Shown: one piece after another, positions 8,520 through 17,867 of the stretch
Layout: each line of letters starts with the position of its first letter
Position numbering within the stretch: position 1 is the first letter of the stretch
NCBI GenBank assembly: GCA_009778595.1
Contig: WRJI01000009.1
Location: 1-49,368, forward strand
DNA from: Peptococcaceae bacterium
GTDB taxonomy: Bacteria; Bacillota; Desulfitobacteriia; Desulfitobacteriales; Syntrophobotulaceae
Reading direction: 5' to 3'
Length of the DNA: 49,368 bases
Position numbers and translations under genes: made by a program
The notes under the pieces: generated by a model
Databases searched by the model: none
The model's input: the letters and a program-made list of their open reading frames with translations, nothing else
Told to the model about the DNA's origin: nothing

Positions 8520-9968
8520 ATGAATTATCTGAAAAGAGGGTTTGCCAGTATTGTTCGTAAGCCAGGGAAAACCATCATATTGTTGGCGATCATCTTCATG
8601 CTGGGAAATATCATCGCCGGGACAATCTCTGTTAGACAAGCGGTTGAGAAGACCGAGCTGAATTTGCGGACTAAAATGAGTCCAATTGCTTCAATATCTC
8701 GCGACTATGGGAACTTACCTGACGATTATAGTCATGATCCGGAAATCAACCAGAAGATGGTTTCCGCTGAGGCTATAGAGAGAATTGGCGAGTTGCCTTT
8801 TGTTAAATATTTTGACTATTCTGCTATGGTATCATTAGAAAGCCCATCGTTAAGAAGGTATTCGGAGTATTCCTCATACTCTGAGATTGACTTTGAGGAA
8901 ATTAATAGCCTGTTTACCCTGACAGGAGTCCATGACCCGGATATCCTAGACCTGAAAGAAGAGAAGATCAGACTTCTTTCGGGCCGAGTGTTTAGTGAGC
9001 AGGAAGTCTCTGATTTGGAATACGTGATTTTGGTTTCGCAGAGCTTTGCCAATGCCAATGGGTTGACAGTGGGTTCTGTTGTAACCCTAGAGAATGCTGT
9101 TTACGGCAACCTACCTGATGAGAGGGTGTCTCAGAACTACGATTTCGAAATCATAGGTATTTTTGAACCGGTTAGGCATTCTCATTTGGGAGATAAAAAT
9201 GAAGATAACCCGAACCAATGGGTTGAAGAAGAAATGGAGAACAGGATCTATGCCCCAAACAGGGTTCTGATCGAAGCGAACACGTATCAAATAAATGAGT
9301 TGCGGAGATTGTATCCTGAAACGAGCTACACAACAGATGAATTCTATATTACTTTATATATTCTTCATGATCCGATGGATCTGGAGGAGTTCATTGAAGC
9401 AGCAGCAGTTTTCTTGCCTGAGGGCTATGTTATGGTTGGCGGCGGCTCTTTTGACCAGGTGGCGGCTCCTATGAGGACTATCCAAGGGATTTCTGTTCTG
9501 ATATTGTATGTCGCTGTAGGCGCTGCTGTGGTTGTTATAAGTTTACTGATGACATTGTTTCTCAGAGACCGCAAGCGGGAAATGGGTATCTACCTTTCCT
9601 TAGGGGAGAGGAAGATCAAGATTGCCGGCCAGATTGTTATGGAGGTGGCTGTTGTGGCGGTGGTCGCCATAACGCTGTCGCTGTTTTCCGGCAATATTAT
9701 TGCCAGAGCCGTTTCCGAAAAAATGCTTACGGATCAGATTATTGCTGATCAGGCTAATGAGACCGATTATTATTACTACATGGATCTGAACTATAGAGGG
9801 TATGACAGTGGAATCACCGGGAAGGATCTTATGGAGTCCTATACGGTATCTCTTGATATGATGGTCGTAATCCTGTTCTATGCTGTCGGTCTTGGAACTG
9901 TCTGTGTTTCTACGTTGGCGCCGATTGTGTATACGACTCGGTTGAATCCCAGGAAAATCCTGATGTGA
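8520..9968 (+). CDS. FtsX/MacB-type ABC permease, second subunit
   Basis: A 482-residue permease with one N-terminal helix (residues about 17-40), an extracellular MacB-like domain of about 270 residues and three C-terminal helices (about 325-350, 375-400, 445-470), the usual four-helix FtsX plan. The RDRKREMGIYLSLGERKIKI segment is the typical cytoplasmic loop that contacts the ATPase. A GGGGAGAGG site lies about nine bases upstream of ATG 8520, 36 bases after the first permease. It is the last gene of the exporter operon. Its stop lies only 12 bases from the stop of the convergent NRPS gene, with no visible terminator between them. Confidence 0.88.
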   Translation: MNYLKRGFASIVRKPGKTIILLAIIFMLGNIIAGTISVRQAVEKTELNLRTKMSPIASISRDYGNLPDDYSHDPEINQKMVSAEAIERIGELPFVKYFDYSAMVSLESPSLRRYSEYSSYSEIDFEEINSLFTLTGVHDPDILDLKEEKIRLLSGRVFSEQEVSDLEYVILVSQSFANANGLTVGSVVTLENAVYGNLPDERVSQNYDFEIIGIFEPVRHSHLGDKNEDNPNQWVEEEMENRIYAPNRVLIEANTYQINELRRLYPETSYTTDEFYITLYILHDPMDLEEFIEAAAVFLPEGYVMVGGGSFDQVAAPMRTIQGISVLILYVAVGAAVVVISLLMTLFLRDRKREMGIYLSLGERKIKIAGQIVMEVAVVAVVAITLSLFSGNIIARAVSEKMLTDQIIADQANETDYYYYMDLNYRGYDSGITGKDLMESYTVSLDMMVVILFYAVGLGTVCVSTLAPIVYTTRLNPRKILM

Positions 9969-9980
9969 ACGATGAATGGG

Positions 9981-12900
9981 TTACGGAAACAATCCTTGGA
10001 TTTCCTCGAACTCCTCATCCGAGAGATCCTCATCGTCGGAGACCCTTTCTTTCGTTGTCTTCAAGGTTGCGGCAGCAGCCGCGCTGTATTCAACAATCTC
10101 CGTGAGGGCTTGTTCGTAAGCCGCGCAGAAATTCAGGATTTCCTCCCGCTCCCACAGGGTGGATTCATACTGGACAGTGAGAACCAGCTCGCCACCGGAG
10201 ACAGCACCATTGATTGAAAGGACGTTGGGCAGGCGGTTTTCAGTGGCAATCATCCTTCCGGGAGGCAGGGGGGAGGGGGTAACCGCCCCGTTGAATTGGG
10301 AGTGCTCACTGTCGGCGTTTCCCAGATAATTGAAAGACAAGCCTGGGTGAAACCGCTCCGTGCCGAGGATGTCCCGTTCAGCAAGCAAAGCATAGCTGAC
10401 ACCCCGATGAGGGATGCCCAAGAGCATATCCCTGGTGGCACGAACCGTGTCACCGGGATTATCCCGGGCCTCAAGGATGACCGGGAAACAACAGGTAAAC
10501 CAGCCTACGGTTCGATCGATGTCCAGAGGGCGATGCAGCTGTTCCCGACCGTGGCCCTCCAGCTCGATGGAGATTTTCAGTTGGCCGGTCCGGCGACGAA
10601 CGGCCAGGGCCAGAGCACTGAGCAAGATATCATTAATCTCGACCTCCAAAACAGAGCCGACGTCATAAAGCAGAGCCTTGGTGATGTGGCGTGAGGTCCG
10701 GATTTCAGCCAGATCATAGGAGATATCATTGGACCCGGATGTTGATCCAAGGATGGTTCGGACGTCCCAACATTTGGCTTCCTCAAGAATCTTGGCCCAG
10801 TATGCCTGTTGCGCTTCAGGCGCGCCGCTGTTGAAGAATTCTCCAAGCAGTGTGGTCCAATCTCTGTAAGAAGCGGTTTTCGGGGGCAGGAGAGGTGTGT
10901 GGGTTGTCGTTTGGGCCTGCCTGTAAGCGGAAAACAGATCTTCAGCGAGGATGCGCCAGGAAACGCCGTCTACGACGAGATGGTGTGCGCAGAGCAACAG
11001 ATGGCTGCCGTCGTCTGTGCGGTACAGCACGACACGCAGCAAAGGACCCTTATCCAGGTCAATGAGGGCCTGTTGGGTGTCGTTGGTATTTTCAATGCTA
11101 CCAGGCGAAACCGGGCCCCCGCGAAGGTCATGAATGGTAAAGGTGAACAAAGCGCTCTCCTCCGGCGGCAGGATGGTTTGGATCCCGGCGGGATAGACTG
11201 CGCGCAGCATGTCATGGTGTAGGGTAACAGCGGTTAGGGCGCTGTGCAGGGCGGTTGCGTCCAGGTCCTCCCGGGAGTACAGGAAAATCGCTTGGTTGAA
11301 GTGTTGTGGTCGTGCGTAGTCTTGGGCAAAGAAAGTGTGTTGAATGGGGCCTAGGGGCACATCCCCCCACAGGGGCTCTTGATTGAACAAGAATCCGTCA
11401 GACCCGGGTGCTGAGGTTTTCAGAGCGGCGAGTTGCAACGCCTGAGCGATTTTTCTGACGCAACGGTGAGTCATGATTTCCCGAACCGTGATCTCATACC
11501 CGGCGTCGCGGAAGCGGGAGATCATGCGGATTGCCTTGATGGAATCACCGCCCAGCCGGAAGAAGTCGCTGTCCGCGTCCACATGCTCAACACCCAGGAT
11601 ATCTTCGAATATGCGGGCGGTCCGTGTTTCCCTTTCCCCTTGGGGTGCCGCGCCTTTGACGGTGGAGCGCGTTTCGATGACAGGCAAGATCTTCTTGTCG
11701 ACTTTGCCGCTTGTATTCGTCGGCAGAGAATCCAGCCTCATAAAGAGGTCAGGAACCATATAGTCCGGCAGTTCCCGCAGCAAGCTTTCGCGCAGAGCAT
11801 CGATGTCAAAATCCTTTGCCGCCGCCACATATCCGCTCAGGGTCAGGGCACCGTCAGGGTCTGTGCGTACCACCGCGGCAGCGTCCCGGACACCGGGTTG
11901 CCGCCCCAGAGCGGCCTCGACTTCGCCCAGCTCCACACGATACCCACGAATTTTTACCTGATCATCCAACCGCCCCAGGTATTCGATGTTTCCGTCCGGT
12001 AACCAGCGGGCGAGGTCTCCCGTGCGATAGAGTCGATTCTTCATAGGCAGCGGATCATTGGCTTTGACAAAAGGATTCACAATGAACATCTCGGCAGTAA
12101 GCTGCGGCCTGTTCAAATATCCGCGGCCGACACCGGAACCGCCGATACAGAGTTCACCGGGAACCCCAATAGCGCAGAGTTCATCAGCCTTGTCAAGGGT
12201 CACAATGTAGACATATACACCCGGCAAAGGCTTGCCTATTGGCACATTAACCGGGATTTCTTCACCCGGGGTATGGAACCAGGCTGTCGCGCATATAGTG
12301 GTTTCGCTTGGCCCATACGCATTGACATAGGAATCGTTGGACTCCGCAAGTCGTACGATCTCAGAATTGGAGGCGCTTCCACCGGTCTGCAGCAAGCGAA
12401 GGCCATGAGGGTTTACCGTCCCAACCAATTGGGGTGGTAGCAAAGCAATTGTGCAGCACCGAAGGGTTTCGCACAACTGATCCGGATCATGTGTCGCACC
12501 CGGCGGCAGGAGCTGCAAAGTGGCACCAAATGAAAGAGCCATAGTTAATTCCAATATCGAGGCGTCGAAAGCACAGCTGGCGAACTGCAATATTGTATCT
12601 GCCGAAGTTATTTTCAGGAAATCTGCATAAAAAGCAACTAGGTTTGTGAGCCCGAGGTGTTCCAGCAACGCCCCTTTTGGCACGCCGGTTGTTCCTGATG
12701 TGTAGATGCAATAAGCCAGATTATGGGGACAGATATCAACTCGGCTGTTAGGATCATCTGTATCAACGGCATCTTTTGCCGTATTCATGACGGTTTTTCT
12801 TATCATGTCGTTGATATCGTCAGGACGGGAGTCTCCTGAAAGAGCAAGCACAGGCAGGGCTGTAGAAATCGGCAAAAGCGCGTCCGCAACCAGCACAGCA

Positions 12901-15900
12901 CCGGCGCCGCTGTCTTCCAGTATAAATCGCGTTCGTTCGGATGGGGTGGATGCGTCAATCGGTAAGAAGGCGGCCCCCGCTTTCATGGCTCCGAGAGCTC
13001 CGATAATCCAGCCGAAACCGCGTCCTCCGAATACAGCGACAATGTCCTCCAACCTAATATCTATAGAAAGAAGCCAACGGGCAACAGCGTCGGAAAGGCG
13101 GTTCAATTCCTTGTAGGTGATTGTTTGTCCGGCAAGAACGAGGGCGGGGTGGTCCGGTCGGGCGGCGGTTTGATCTTCAAACAGCGCAACAAAGGTTTTG
13201 TGCAATAAAGGGGCTTGGTCAGGAGATAAGGGTATACCGCGAAAGCCCATCACTTGAGCGGATTCGTCATTGTCCATCATTGGCAGACTGTCGAGAGAAC
13301 GTGACGGGTCCCCCACGGCTCCGCCAAGCAGTGTGACATAATGCCGCAATAAACGCGCGGCGCTTTCCGGGCGGAACAGAGCGGTACTGTACAAAAGATC
13401 AACTTTGTAGCCGTCTTCTTCCGCCTCAACATTCAGGGTGAGATCGAAGCGGGCCGGTGTAGCACCGCTTACCGCATGTAAAAATGTTAGATCGTCAAAA
13501 ATTACTTGAGGAAGATCATTATTTTGAAGGGCGAACATAACGTCGAACAAGGGATTGCGCGAAAAATCCCGACGTATCCAGGGAAGGGTGTCAACGAGAG
13601 ACTCAAAGGGATAATCCTGATTTTCAAAGGCTTGCAGGCAGGTTTCTTTAACCTCGCTAAGCAAGGTATTAAAAGATTTGCCGCGTTGTGGACGGCCACG
13701 CAAGGCGACCGTGTTAACGAACATACCGGCTATGTGTTCACAATCCGGATGAGTTCGCCCGGAAACGGGGCTGCCAATGGTGACATCTTCTTCATTAGCA
13801 TATTTGCCAAAGAGAACCATCAAGGCCGTAAGCAGAACCATGAAGGGTGTCGCGCCCCGGGCGAGGGCAAGGGTGTCAATAGCTTGTCTCATCGCCGTCG
13901 GGATTCGGATAAACGTGTGACCACCCTTGAACTGTTGATTCAGTGGGCGGGGGAAATCTGTGGAGATGTTGAGTGATGGGGCTTCATCGGCAAACATAGT
14001 TTTCCAGTAGCTTTTTTGACAGGATATATCACGGCTGTGTGACCATTCGCTCCAGTCTTTGTATTGAGGTCCTGGTTCAGGAAGAGCGATATTGTTGTAC
14101 AAAGCCGCTAGTTCTTCAAAAAGCAGCGAAACGGTTGCGCCGTCGGCAATAATATGGTGAATGTCAACAAGAAGCAGGCTGCGGTCTTGCCCTACCGCCG
14201 CTTTCACGCGCATAAGGGGTGCGTAGCTTAGGTCGAAAGGGCGGACAAAGTCCGCCAGCAACGTTTGTGCGGTGTCTTGTCCTTCTAACAGCTGGGAGTC
14301 CGGTAAAAGGGTTGTTTCCTCGACTGTCATGATAATCTGTCTGGGCTCGTCGCCGGGTTCGTCTGGGAGGATCCGGAAACAGGTGCGGAGGGTGTCATGT
14401 CTCCGCACAAGGATCTGAAGCGCCTCATGTAAGCGCATAATGTCGAGTGACCCGTGGAATTCCAATGCGACAGGGATGTTATAGGCAACACCGATGTCGT
14501 CAATCTGACAAACGGCGAAGAGACGCCGCTGCGCCGGCGACATTGGGTAACTCGTTTGTGCCGGTGCGGCAGGGAGTTTACCCGGCAATGCAAGGGGAAG
14601 TGCGTCTGTCGTCAAGTCGGACAGTGTACAGGCCGGAGATTTAGCCAACGGCTTTTCGGGCAGTGCTTCTTTGGCTTCACGTAGCAAGGCGGCGATGCCT
14701 TCCACGGTGGGAAAAGCAAATAGACTTTTCAGAGAAAGCCGGATGCCTGAAAGGGTTTCCAGAATGTTGACGGCTCGCACCGCTCGAAGGGAATGGCCTC
14801 CCAAGTCGAAGAAATTTTCGTGAATCCCAATAGGTCGGTTAAGGTTGAGGGCTTTGGTAAGGGCTTGTGCTGCCATGACTTCCTCGTCGTCGCGGGGCGC
14901 GGAGTAAGTGCCACTTGAGTCTGTTTGCGTGATCGTGGGAAGCGCGTTTTTATCGGTTTTGCCGTTGGCGTTTAGAGGGATCCGCTCAATTTGTGCCAAA
15001 CGTGAAGGGATCATGTAGTCCGGAAGGGACTCAGCAAGGGCGTTCTTAAGAAGCAGGAAATCGATCGTACTATTCGACACAACATATCCCCAAAGTTCTG
15101 TACCATCGCTTTCGCCGCCGGTTGATATGATGACAGCGGCGTCTTTTATTCCGGGTTGTTGCCGCATAGCGGTTTCTATTTCCCCGAGTTCAATACGGTT
15201 GCCACGTATTTTGACTTGTCCGTCTATTCGGCTTAGATGCTCGATGCGACCGTTTGGAAGCCAGCGTGCGAGGTCTCCTGTGCGATAAAGTCTTCCGGGT
15301 CCAAAGGGGTTGGGAACAAAGGCTTCTGCTGTTTGAACGGCTAAGTTTAAATAGCCGCGTCCCACACCTGGACCGGCGATGCACAGCTCTCCGGGCGTAC
15401 CAATGCCGCAGAGGGTTGTGCCATTGAGGATATACAATTGTCTGTTGGGGATTGGCCGACCGATATCAACACCGAGAGCACCCACTTCGCCACCACTTGT
15501 CCACACGGAGGTTTCTGTTGGTCCGTACAGATTAACAATGGGCGAATCCATGTCGCGTCGAAGATCGTTGTATTGACCGGGTGGGAAGGGTTCTCCGCCT
15601 AAAAACAATAGAGAGAGTTTCGCGAGAAAAGAGCGATCTTCCGTTGCGGATGTGAGCAGCCTTAGGTGGGATGGTGTTAGCATGGCAATGGCCCCCGGAT
15701 GCCGCTCAACAAGTTGAGCGAAGGCGGCTTGTTCCTTGCGTTCATCTTCATCAGAAAGAGCGACCGTCCAGCCTTGCGCGAGGGGGAAGAGGGTTTCAAA
15801 GATGAAAACATCAAAGCAGAAGGCGCATGCCGAAAGAAACGTTGGAAGAGGGTTTTTGGGTTTTTCAGCCACAAGAGGAAAAGGGGAGGCGCAGAAACAG

Positions 15901-17819
15901 ACCAGGTTTCGTTGCTCGAGCAGGACGCCTTTGGGTCGGCCTGTTGTGCCTGAGGTATAAATACAATAGGCGAGGTTGCCAGGGCCATAGTCCGGGTCTA
16001 TGTCAAGGGGAGGTGAACTATCTGGAGGTTGACTATCGGATTCGAATTGCGTAATCAGGGAATCCATGTTAACGACAGGCAGATTCGTCCAGGACAGATC
16101 GAGATTTGTGGTAAGAATGGCTTTGGCGCCGCTGTCTTCCAACATAAAGCGAATACGGGCTTCAGGCAGATCCGGTTCTATGGGCAGATAGGCACCGCCT
16201 GCTTTCATAATACCAAGAAGACCAATAAGCAGAGCCGGATCGCGCTGTGAAAGGATCGCAACAATGCTTTCAGCCCCGATGCCAAGTGTCCGTAGTTTGT
16301 GCGCGACAGCATCAGCTTGGCGGTTCAAGTCAGCGTAAGTCATGCGGTCATTGCGAAAACAAACAGCTATTCTGGCTGGGTGCGCCTTCACTTGTTCTTC
16401 GAAGAGTTGGGAGTAGACTTTGTCTTCCGGCCAGGGGGTGGCAGTGTCGTTGAAAGATCCTAAGATCAAGGCGCGTTCATGGGGGGTGATAAAATCGAGC
16501 TCCCTGACTCGCCGGGACGGGGTGCGCGTCATCTGATCCAAGAGAGCCATAAGTCGCGTAGCCAGAAGTTCCATTTCGAGCTCGCCATAGTCTTCGCTGT
16601 AAGCGACATCAAGATTTAGGTTGGTGTCGTGCCAGGCTTTGAGCACCAAGGGGTAGCCGGTATGTTCGCGGATAGTTTGTTCTGTGATATCCATGCCCAG
16701 TAAGGTGAGTTTTTCTGTATCGAGTTGGATATGGTTTTCATAGATGAACAGAACTTGCACCAACGCATTACCCAAGGGGCTTTGCTGCTGGATTTCGGCA
16801 AGGGAGCGGGGCCTTTGGCGGGCGCTGGCCAGGGCCTGTTCATGGGTTTTGCGCAGGAGGTCTTCGACTGTGTCGATCTCGTCTGTGGCAATTCTGACCG
16901 GGATTGTGTTAACGAATAACCCGACGACCCCATCCAATCCCGCAATTTCCGCGTCGCGGCCGGAAACGACTTTGCCGAATACGGCGTCACAGGTGTAAGC
17001 GCTTCGCTGCAACGCGAGGCCCCAAGCCGTTTCTAAAATCGCGTTGACGGTGATGTTTAGGTCGGAGGCGAGGGCCTTGATCCGGGTTTCAAGCTCAGCA
17101 GGCACAAGGACGCGCATGAGGCCTGAACCGGGAGTGTCTCTTTTCGTGGGGATGACCAGGGCCGGTTCGCTGTAGCCTTCCAGTAGGGATCGCCAATAGG
17201 CGGCAGCGTCGTCGGGTTGGGAGCCGATCCACGTCACATAGTCTTCGTAAGTTGTCTGCCAACGACTTTGCAAACGAATTTTAGCATGAAGGTCGTCATA
17301 GGGCCGGCCTGCGGAAAGATTGTGATAAAAGGAGACGAAGTCGTCGCTGAGTATGGTGAGGCACCAACCGTCCACAATAATGTGATGCATGCTCCATATA
17401 ATGAGGGATTCTTCGTCGTTGATACGAACAAGGGTTAGGCGCAACAGAGGGTCCCGTTCCAAATCGAAGCCATGGGACATGTCGTCCTCCAAAAGGCGTT
17501 GTACACAAGCGTCAACGTCGGGATTCCCACGCAAATCAAGGGCGTTTAGATCGGGATCCCGCTCCTTCAGCACAACCTGTCGTGGTTTTTCCACTTTGCG
17601 GTACAGGATCAGCGTGCGCAGAGCGTCATGTTTGGCGGTTACAAGCCGCAACGCATCCCGTGCGAGGGTTTCGTCCAAGGTTCCGCGAATGCGCAAGGTG
17701 TATTGCAGGATGTTGACAGGGGCGTTCTCATCATAAATTTTCTGATACAACATGCCTTGCTGCAAAGGGGTCAGGCTATAGATAGCCTGCACCTGGCTAC
17801 TGATCTTGCTCGAGCTCAT
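9981..17819 (-). CDS. Non-ribosomal peptide synthetase, modules 3 and 4 (C-A-T-C-A-T-E)
   Basis: A 2612-residue NRPS. Order: a short N-terminal segment like the acceptor docking helix of TycB-type enzymes (SSQVQAIYSLTPLQQGML), C domain (HHIIVDG near 145), A domain (TSGTTGRPKG; FDVFIFE near 671), carrier (LGGHSLRAVRA near 1007), C domain (HHIIADG near 1218), A domain (FDASILE near 1753), carrier (LGGDSIKAIRM near 2087), and an epimerisation domain (HHLVVDGVSW; EGHGRE; DRTVGWFT). The last 19 residues are acidic and helical, like a donor docking tail. There is no thioesterase or reductase. By my hand alignment to GrsA, the second A domain pocket is roughly D-A-L-L-Q-G-A-I-C-K, which fits an aromatic residue; the first (D-V-F-L-F-G-L-V-W-K) I cannot assign. 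GGAG lies eight bases before ATG 17819, and the gene follows NRPS 1 after 48 bases. Confidence 0.95.
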   Translation of the reverse strand: MSSSKISSQVQAIYSLTPLQQGMLYQKIYDENAPVNILQYTLRIRGTLDETLARDALRLVTAKHDALRTLILYRKVEKPRQVVLKERDPDLNALDLRGNPDVDACVQRLLEDDMSHGFDLERDPLLRLTLVRINDEESLIIWSMHHIIVDGWCLTILSDDFVSFYHNLSAGRPYDDLHAKIRLQSRWQTTYEDYVTWIGSQPDDAAAYWRSLLEGYSEPALVIPTKRDTPGSGLMRVLVPAELETRIKALASDLNITVNAILETAWGLALQRSAYTCDAVFGKVVSGRDAEIAGLDGVVGLFVNTIPVRIATDEIDTVEDLLRKTHEQALASARQRPRSLAEIQQQSPLGNALVQVLFIYENHIQLDTEKLTLLGMDITEQTIREHTGYPLVLKAWHDTNLNLDVAYSEDYGELEMELLATRLMALLDQMTRTPSRRVRELDFITPHERALILGSFNDTATPWPEDKVYSQLFEEQVKAHPARIAVCFRNDRMTYADLNRQADAVAHKLRTLGIGAESIVAILSQRDPALLIGLLGIMKAGGAYLPIEPDLPEARIRFMLEDSGAKAILTTNLDLSWTNLPVVNMDSLITQFESDSQPPDSSPPLDIDPDYGPGNLAYCIYTSGTTGRPKGVLLEQRNLVCFCASPFPLVAEKPKNPLPTFLSACAFCFDVFIFETLFPLAQGWTVALSDEDERKEQAAFAQLVERHPGAIAMLTPSHLRLLTSATEDRSFLAKLSLLFLGGEPFPPGQYNDLRRDMDSPIVNLYGPTETSVWTSGGEVGALGVDIGRPIPNRQLYILNGTTLCGIGTPGELCIAGPGVGRGYLNLAVQTAEAFVPNPFGPGRLYRTGDLARWLPNGRIEHLSRIDGQVKIRGNRIELGEIETAMRQQPGIKDAAVIISTGGESDGTELWGYVVSNSTIDFLLLKNALAESLPDYMIPSRLAQIERIPLNANGKTDKNALPTITQTDSSGTYSAPRDDEEVMAAQALTKALNLNRPIGIHENFFDLGGHSLRAVRAVNILETLSGIRLSLKSLFAFPTVEGIAALLREAKEALPEKPLAKSPACTLSDLTTDALPLALPGKLPAAPAQTSYPMSPAQRRLFAVCQIDDIGVAYNIPVALEFHGSLDIMRLHEALQILVRRHDTLRTCFRILPDEPGDEPRQIIMTVEETTLLPDSQLLEGQDTAQTLLADFVRPFDLSYAPLMRVKAAVGQDRSLLLVDIHHIIADGATVSLLFEELAALYNNIALPEPGPQYKDWSEWSHSRDISCQKSYWKTMFADEAPSLNISTDFPRPLNQQFKGGHTFIRIPTAMRQAIDTLALARGATPFMVLLTALMVLFGKYANEEDVTIGSPVSGRTHPDCEHIAGMFVNTVALRGRPQRGKSFNTLLSEVKETCLQAFENQDYPFESLVDTLPWIRRDFSRNPLFDVMFALQNNDLPQVIFDDLTFLHAVSGATPARFDLTLNVEAEEDGYKVDLLYSTALFRPESAARLLRHYVTLLGGAVGDPSRSLDSLPMMDNDESAQVMGFRGIPLSPDQAPLLHKTFVALFEDQTAARPDHPALVLAGQTITYKELNRLSDAVARWLLSIDIRLEDIVAVFGGRGFGWIIGALGAMKAGAAFLPIDASTPSERTRFILEDSGAGAVLVADALLPISTALPVLALSGDSRPDDINDMIRKTVMNTAKDAVDTDDPNSRVDICPHNLAYCIYTSGTTGVPKGALLEHLGLTNLVAFYADFLKITSADTILQFASCAFDASILELTMALSFGATLQLLPPGATHDPDQLCETLRCCTIALLPPQLVGTVNPHGLRLLQTGGSASNSEIVRLAESNDSYVNAYGPSETTICATAWFHTPGEEIPVNVPIGKPLPGVYVYIVTLDKADELCAIGVPGELCIGGSGVGRGYLNRPQLTAEMFIVNPFVKANDPLPMKNRLYRTGDLARWLPDGNIEYLGRLDDQVKIRGYRVELGEVEAALGRQPGVRDAAAVVRTDPDGALTLSGYVAAAKDFDIDALRESLLRELPDYMVPDLFMRLDSLPTNTSGKVDKKILPVIETRSTVKGAAPQGERETRTARIFEDILGVEHVDADSDFFRLGGDSIKAIRMISRFRDAGYEITVREIMTHRCVRKIAQALQLAALKTSAPGSDGFLFNQEPLWGDVPLGPIQHTFFAQDYARPQHFNQAIFLYSREDLDATALHSALTAVTLHHDMLRAVYPAGIQTILPPEESALFTFTIHDLRGGPVSPGSIENTNDTQQALIDLDKGPLLRVVLYRTDDGSHLLLCAHHLVVDGVSWRILAEDLFSAYRQAQTTTHTPLLPPKTASYRDWTTLLGEFFNSGAPEAQQAYWAKILEEAKCWDVRTILGSTSGSNDISYDLAEIRTSRHITKALLYDVGSVLEVEINDILLSALALAVRRRTGQLKISIELEGHGREQLHRPLDIDRTVGWFTCCFPVILEARDNPGDTVRATRDMLLGIPHRGVSYALLAERDILGTERFHPGLSFNYLGNADSEHSQFNGAVTPSPLPPGRMIATENRLPNVLSINGAVSGGELVLTVQYESTLWEREEILNFCAAYEQALTEIVEYSAAAAATLKTTKERVSDDEDLSDEEFEEIQGLFP

Positions 17820-17867
17820 ACATCATTCTCCGTTCATAGCGACTGGATGGGGACAGAGAATATGACT

